From positions 61,080,712 through 61,144,711 of the forward strand of contig NC_077224.1 in assembly GCF_024763615.1 (NCBI RefSeq): a stretch of 64,000 nt of DNA. Reading direction: 5' to 3'. The notes under the pieces are model-generated. The model did not search any database and was not told the DNA's origin. It was given only the letters and a program-made list of their open reading frames with translations. The position numbers and the translations under genes were made by a program. Within the stretch, counting starts at the first letter, position 1. The number at the start of each line of letters is the position of its first letter. The DNA comes from Phlebotomus papatasi. Lineage: Eukaryota > Arthropoda > Insecta > Diptera > Psychodidae. This document shows, piece by piece, positions 58,532 to 64,000 of the stretch.

Positions 58532-59923
58532 ATGGTCAGGTACGAGGGTACTTTTGTTGTTGTTGGAGGTGGAATTGCGGGGGTGTCTTGTGCTGAAACT
58601 ATTGCATTTTACTGTCCGGAAGAGAAAATTATCCTTCTGACTGAGTCATCCTTGATCAAAGCTGTGACTCAATTAGTGCCTCTGGGAAAAGCCCTGACAC
58701 GATTTGAGGTGGAAGAGAGGAGTGCAGAGACAGTAGGGAAGTCTGTCCAGGTGGTTACTGACCAACTGGCAGCTGTTAAGAGTCAGGAGAAGGTTATTGT
58801 GACGAAAGAAGGACATGAGATTTCTTATAAATACCTCTGCCTCTGCACAGGAGCTCGCCCTAAGTTGATTGAGAAGCATCCCAATGTCATTGGGATACGA
58901 GATACTGAGTCAGTGGCAGAATTTCAGCGAAGGATCAAGGATGCGGGGAGAATTGCCTTGGTGGGAAATGGTGGAATTGCAAGTGAGATTGCTTACGAAG
59001 TCAGAGGAGTAGCCGTTGATTGGATTATCAAGGATAATCACATGTCCTCGACCTTCTTAGATCCAGGAGCTGCTGAATTCTTCAGAAAAAGTCTCAGTGA
59101 GAAGCACATCAAAGTCCCCGAGCCATCCTCCATCAAGAGGATGCGCTATGGCGAGACGCAGGGCAGCAGTGGGGCAGCTCTTGGGCCAGATTGGCATCGG
59201 ATGCTGGATGTTTCCGGAAATGCTCGCAATCTGCCCGATTCCGTCAACATTCACTACGGCTGCGAAGTCAGGAATGTGTCTGCAGGCCAAAATGCTAACG
59301 GGAGAAAATTATGTGTTGACTTGACAAATGGTCAAGCTGTGGAGTGCGACTTTGTCGTCTCAGCGACTGGTGTCAATCCCAGAATTGATTACACAGTGGA
59401 TTTGGGCCTGGAGTGTGCCACAGACGGTGGGATTTCAGTCAATAAACTCATGCGAACTTCTATTGCGAATGTTTATGCTGCTGGTGATTGTTGCACAGCA
59501 TCCTGGCCACTGGCTGAAAATTGGTTTCAGATGCGACTCTGGACTCAAGCCAGACAAATGGGCATGATGGCAGGGAAAGCAATGGCTATGACATATTTGG
59601 GGCAGGAGGATGACATTGTCCAGGACTTCTGTTTTGAATTCTTTGGACATGTCACGAAGCTCTTTGGGCAGCAGGTGGTTCTCCTGGGACGATACAATGG
59701 TCAGGGATTGGGAACCAACTACGAAGCCATGGTACGAGTGACTCCTAATAAGGAATACATAAAGCTCGTTCTGGTCAATGGGAAGCTCCAAGGAGCTGTT
59801 CTTATTGGAGAAACTGGCCTTGAGGAGACATTTGAGAATCTTCTGCTCAATCAACTTGACCTAACGCCCTTTGGGACTGATCTCCTAGATCCCAACATCG
59901 ACATTGAGGATTACTTCGACTAG
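58532..59923 (+). CDS. Pyroxd1: Pyridine nucleotide-disulphide oxidoreductase PYROXD1
   Basis: This is an FAD-dependent, NAD(P)H-using oxidoreductase that acts in nucleus and cytosol; the vertebrate protein protects the tRNA ligase complex from oxidative inactivation. A single exon codes 463 aa starting MVRYEGTFVVVGGGIAGVSC. The FAD-binding GxGxxG is at about residues 8-21. CLCTGARPKLI (about 103-113) is the first ATG-type motif. The second Rossmann motif RIALVGNGGIASEI lies at about 140-153. SALGPDWH-like SGAALGPDWHRML, SATGVNP and NVYAAGDCCTASWP (FAD C-motif) follow. The C-terminus LDPNIDIEDYFD matches the family closely. A redox CxxC pair typical of the glutathione-reductase class is not seen, as expected. 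AATAAA lies at 59995-60000. Confidence 0.97.
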   Translation: MVRYEGTFVVVGGGIAGVSCAETIAFYCPEEKIILLTESSLIKAVTQLVPLGKALTRFEVEERSAETVGKSVQVVTDQLAAVKSQEKVIVTKEGHEISYKYLCLCTGARPKLIEKHPNVIGIRDTESVAEFQRRIKDAGRIALVGNGGIASEIAYEVRGVAVDWIIKDNHMSSTFLDPGAAEFFRKSLSEKHIKVPEPSSIKRMRYGETQGSSGAALGPDWHRMLDVSGNARNLPDSVNIHYGCEVRNVSAGQNANGRKLCVDLTNGQAVECDFVVSATGVNPRIDYTVDLGLECATDGGISVNKLMRTSIANVYAAGDCCTASWPLAENWFQMRLWTQARQMGMMAGKAMAMTYLGQEDDIVQDFCFEFFGHVTKLFGQQVVLLGRYNGQGLGTNYEAMVRVTPNKEYIKLVLVNGKLQGAVLIGETGLEETFENLLLNQLDLTPFGTDLLDPNIDIEDYFD

Positions 59924-60544
59924 CACAATCCCTATCCCTTCAACCCCTTCAACGAACCCTCAGCAATTCTTCCCAAATTGTAGAGAAAGTAATTAATAAA
60001 ATTGATTCAGATGATAAGGGATTTTTTTTTAAATTAAATATCAAAGATCGACCCTGAAATGGACATGTGGCGAGGAAATTGGGGTCATTGTGGGTCACAA
60101 ACAGCTGATGCAAATTGTTGCACGTCTAATCAATTAAATCTCGTTCTCCTAGCCAAGAGGGATCGACCCCCAATTGAATGAATTTCGATGACGACAGTCG
60201 TTTTTCTTTCACTTTTGCACGACTATTGAGTTTCATATCCCGTAACGATTTTGGCCAAAAAGACACTGTCGTCTGGGGCCAAACAGTCCACGTGTTTTCT
60301 TGCCATGAAATCCGAGATTGGCGCAGCCGTCTTTTTCCATGAATCAGTGATTTTTTTTCTTTTTGTGTTTGCCCACACAAAAACATCCCTTCCTCGGCTG
60401 TTTAATGAACTCTCCATGGAACACGCATAGCCAGGTCAGTCCAGGAAAATTCAGATCAAAATATCAGGGAGTAATTATGCTTGATGATGAAGAGTTCATA
60501 TGGAAAATTAATATACATAATCGAAAATTTTAAATTTAAGATAC
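59924..60544. other. PYROXD1 3' flank
   Basis: No gene was recognised. Open frames on the minus strand at 60126-60417 lack motifs and are probably chance. The satellite begins just after. Confidence 0.45.
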
Positions 60545-63500
60545 TAACTAGGGAAAAGAAAATATGCCTAAAAAAATTTTTTTTATGCCAACTTTGGGGG
60601 GTCTATCTCTTCTAGTTTAGGAGATATTCGCGTTTAAAGATTTGCATACAAAATATGCCTAAAAAATTTTTTTTTTGATGCCAACTTTGGGGGGTCTATC
60701 TCTTCTAGTTTAGGAGATATTCGCGTTTAAAGATTTGCATACAAAATATGCCTAAAAAAATTTTTTTTGATGCCAACTTTGGGGGGTCTATCTCTTCTAG
60801 TTTAGGAGATATTCGCGTTTAAAAATTTGCATACAAAATATGCCTAAAAAATTTTTTTTTGATGCCAACTTTGGGGGGTCTATCTCTTCTAGTTTAGGAG
60901 ATATTCGCGTTTAAAGATTTGCATACAAAATATGCCTAAAAAAATTTTATGCCTAAAAAAAATTTTTTTTGATGCCAACTTTGGGGGGTCTATCTCTTCT
61001 AGTTTACGAGATATTCGCGTTTAAAGATTTGCATACAAAATATGCCTAAAAAAAATTTTTTTTGATGCCAACTTTGGGGGGTCTATCTCTTCTAGTTTAG
61101 GAGATATTCGCGTTTAAAGATTTGCATACAAAATATGCCTAAAAAAAATTTTTTTTGATGCCAACTTTGGGGGGTCTATCTCTTCTAGTTTACGAGATAT
61201 TCGCGTTTAAAGATTTGCATACAAAATATGCCTAAAAAAATTTTATGCCTAAAAAAAATTTTTTTTGATGCCAACTTTGGGGGGTCTATCTCTTCTAATT
61301 TAGGAGATATTCGCGTTTAAAGATTTGCATACAAAATATGCCTAAAAAAAATTTTTTTTGATGCCAACTTTGGGGGGTCTATCTCTTCTAGTTTACGAGA
61401 TATTCGCGTTTAAAGATTTGCATACAAAATATGCCTAAAAAAATTTTATGCCTAAAAAAAATTTTTTTTGATGCCAACTTTGGGGGGTCTATCTCTTCTA
61501 ATTTAGGAGATATTCGCGTTTAAAGATTTGCATACAAAATATGCCTAAAAAAAATTTTTTTTGATGCCAACTTTGGGGGGTCTATCTCTTCTAGTTTAGG
61601 AGATATTCGCGTTTAAAGATTTGCATACAAAATATGCCTAAAAAAATTTTTTTTGATGCCAACTTTGGGGGGTCTATCTCTTCTAGTTTACGAGATATTC
61701 GCGTTTAAAGATTTGCATACAAAATATGCCTAAAAAAAATTTTTTTTGATGCCAACTTTGGGGGGTCTATCTCTTCTAGTTTACGAGATATTCGCGTTTA
61801 AAGATTTGCATAGAAAATATGCCTAAAAAAATTTTTTTTGATGCCAACTTTGGGGGGTCTATCTCTTCTAGTTTAGGAGATATTCGCGTTTAAAGATTTG
61901 CATACAAAATATGCCTAAAAAAATTTTATGCCTAAAAAAAATTTTTTTTGATGCCAACTTTGGGGGGTCTATCTCTTCTAGTTTAGGAGATATTCGCGTT
62001 TAAAGATTTGCATACAAAATATGCCTAAAAAAATTTTATGCCTAAAAAAAATTTTTTTTGATGCCAACTTTGGGGGGTCTATCTCTTCTAGTTTACGAGA
62101 TATTCGCGTTTAAAGATTTGCATACAAAATATGCCTAAAAAAAATTTTTTTTGATGCCAACTTTGGGGGGTCTATCTCTTCTAGTTTAGGAGATATTCGC
62201 GTTTAAAGATTTGCATACAAAATATGCCTAAAAAAATTTTATGCCTAAAAAAAATTTTTTTTGATGCCAACTTTGGGGGGTCTATCTCTTCTAATTTAGG
62301 AGATATTCGCGTTTAAAGATTTGCATACAAAATATGCCTAAAAAAAATTTTTTTTGATGCCAACTTTGGGGGGTCTATCTCTTCTAGTTTACGAGATATT
62401 CGCGTTTAAAGATTTGCATACAAAATATGCCTAAAAAAATTTTTTTTGATGCCAACTTTGGGGGGTCTATCTCTTCTAGTTTACGAGATATTCGCGTTTA
62501 AAGATTTGCATACAAAATATGCCTAAAAAAAATTTTTTTTGATGCCAACTTTGGGGGGTCTATCTCTTCTAGTTTACGAGATATTCGCGTTTAAAGATTT
62601 GCATAGAAAATATGCCTAAAAAAATTTTTTTTGATGCCAACTTTGGGGGGTCTATCTCTTCTAGTTTACGAGATATTCGCGTTTAAAGATTTGCATACAA
62701 AATATGCCTAAAAAAATTTTATGCCTAAAAAAAATTTTTTTTGATGCCAACTTTGGGGGTCTATCTCTTCTAGTTTAGGAGATATTCGCGTTTAAAGATT
62801 TGCATACAAAATATGCCTAAAAAACTTTTTTTGATGCCAACTTTGGGGGGTCTATCTCTTCTAGTTTAGGAGATATTCGCGTTTAAAGATTTGCATACAA
62901 AATATGCCTAAAAAAAATTTTTTTTGATGCCAACTTTGGGGGGTCTATCTCTTCTAGTTTAGGAGATATTCGCGTTTAAAGATTTGCATACAAAATATGC
63001 CTAAAAAAATTTTATGCCTAAAAAAAATTTTTTTTTGATGCCAACTTTGGGGGGTCTATCTCTTCTAATTTAGGAGATATTCGCGTTTAAAGATTTGCAT
63101 ACAAAATATGCCTAAAAAAAATTTTTTTTGATGCCAACTTTGGGGGGTCTATCTCTTCTAGTTTAGGAGATATTCGCGTTTAAAGATTTGCATACAAAAT
63201 ATGCCTAAAAAAATTTTTTTTTGATGCCAACTTTGGGGGGTCTATCTCTTCTAGTTTAGGAGATATTCGCGTTTAAAGATTTGCATACAAAATATGCCTA
63301 AAAAATTTTTTTTTTGATGCCAACTTTTGGGGTCTATCTCTTCTAGTTTAGGAGATATTCGCGTTTAAAGATTTGCATACAAAATATGCCTAAAAAAAAT
63401 TTTTTTTATGCCAACTTTGGGGGGTCTATCTCTTCTAGTTTAGGAGATATTCGCGTTTAAAGATTTGCATACAAAATATGCCTAAAACATTTTTTTTTGA

Positions 63501-64000
63501 TGCCAACTTTGGGGGGTCTATCTCTTCTAGTTTAGGAGATATTCGCGTTTAAATATTTGCATACAAAACATGCCTAAAAAAATTTTTTTTTGATGCCAAC
63601 TTTGGGGGGTCTATCTCTTCTAGTTTAGGAGATATTCGCGTTTAAAGATTTGCATACAAAATATGCCTAAAAAAATTTTTTTTTGATGCCAACTTTGGGG
63701 GTCTATCTCTTCTAGTTTAGGAGATATTCGCGTTTAAAGATTTGCATACAAAATATGCCTAAAAAAAATTTTTTTTTGATGCCAACTTTGGGGGGTCTAT
63801 CTCTTCTAGTTTAGGAGATATTCGCGTTTAAAGATTTGCATACAAAATATGCCTAAAAAAATTTTTTTGATGCCAACTTTGGGGGGTCTATCTCTTCTAG
63901 TTTAGGAGATATTCGCGTTTAAAGATTTGCATACAAAATATGCCTAAAAAAATTTTTTTTTGATGCCAACTTTGGGGGGTCTATCTCTTCTAGTTTAGGA
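60545..64000 (+). repeat. 92-bp satellite array with longer variants
   Basis: About 36 head-to-tail monomers of 92-93 bp (gatgccaactttggggggtc, tatctcttctagtttaggag, atattcgcgtttaaagattt, gcatacaaaatatgcctaaa plus an A/T run) extend off the right edge. A longer monomer of about 110 bp carries a duplicated atgcctaaaaaaatttt (near 60945, 61232, 61437, 61917, 62026, 62228, 62707 and 63003). Variants tttacgag and aatttaggag recur in an ordered pattern. No transcript feature was seen. Confidence 0.97.

Noticed and set aside
60126..60417. Minus-strand open frames downstream of PYROXD1
   Set aside because: No motif, no splice partner and no family resemblance. Probably chance.
60545..64000. CRISPR-like or coding array at the right edge
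   Set aside because: Head-to-tail satellite monomers without spacers and with no open frame of note.

Overview
This window is nuclear DNA of an insect, most likely a dipteran. It has multi-exon genes with canonical GT/AG junctions and mostly short introns (53-95 bp), AT-rich intergenic DNA, and a member of the insect-specific odorant-receptor family. The species cannot be fixed from the sequence alone. A run of exactly 500 N at 12101-12600 is an assembly gap.

Genes: an odorant receptor (15214-16493, minus); a leucine-rich-repeat-like protein (18349-23728, plus); the FG nucleoporin Nup214 (23797-33088, minus, seven exons, convergent with the previous gene and with overlapping 3' ends); the Hsp70-interacting protein Hip/ST13 (37771-42985, minus); TAF13 of TFIID (48854-49319, plus) convergent with a BTB/C2H2 zinc-finger protein (49341-50633, minus); and mitochondrial ribosomal protein mRpS18B (57847-58452, plus) followed 79 bp later by the oxidoreductase PYROXD1 (58532-59923, plus). 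The exon structures were rebuilt by hand from splice sites. Summed coding lengths are exact multiples of three: OR 381 aa, LRR 475 aa, Nup214 1654 aa, Hip 395 aa, TAF13 135 aa. These are mainly housekeeping functions (nuclear transport, chaperoning, transcription, mitochondrial translation, redox) with no obvious shared pathway, plus one chemosensory gene.

Most of the rest is repeats. Several target-site duplications can be read directly: TTAA (piggyBac-like), TA, 8 bp (hAT-like), and 4 bp. Inverted-repeat DNA is unusually abundant: a 1.55 kb foldback at 1.2-2.7 kb; a 44-bp satellite (6-10 kb) that reverses orientation near 8.05 kb; a 15-bp-motif array in the Hip intron that also reverses orientation; two pairs of terminal-inverted-repeat elements abutting in opposite orientation (38.3-39.0 and 45.5-47.9 kb); and a 92-bp satellite with higher-order structure running off the right edge (60.5-64 kb). 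Two copies of one tRNA-derived SINE (17.6 and 52.7 kb) and decayed LINE fragments are present.

The strongest candidate for something undescribed is the 2.15 kb TA-flanked element at 53499-55651. Its nested inverted repeats contain four copies of an exon-like coding segment and an apparently intact two-exon gene for a 128-aa Gly/Ala-rich protein that I do not recognise.
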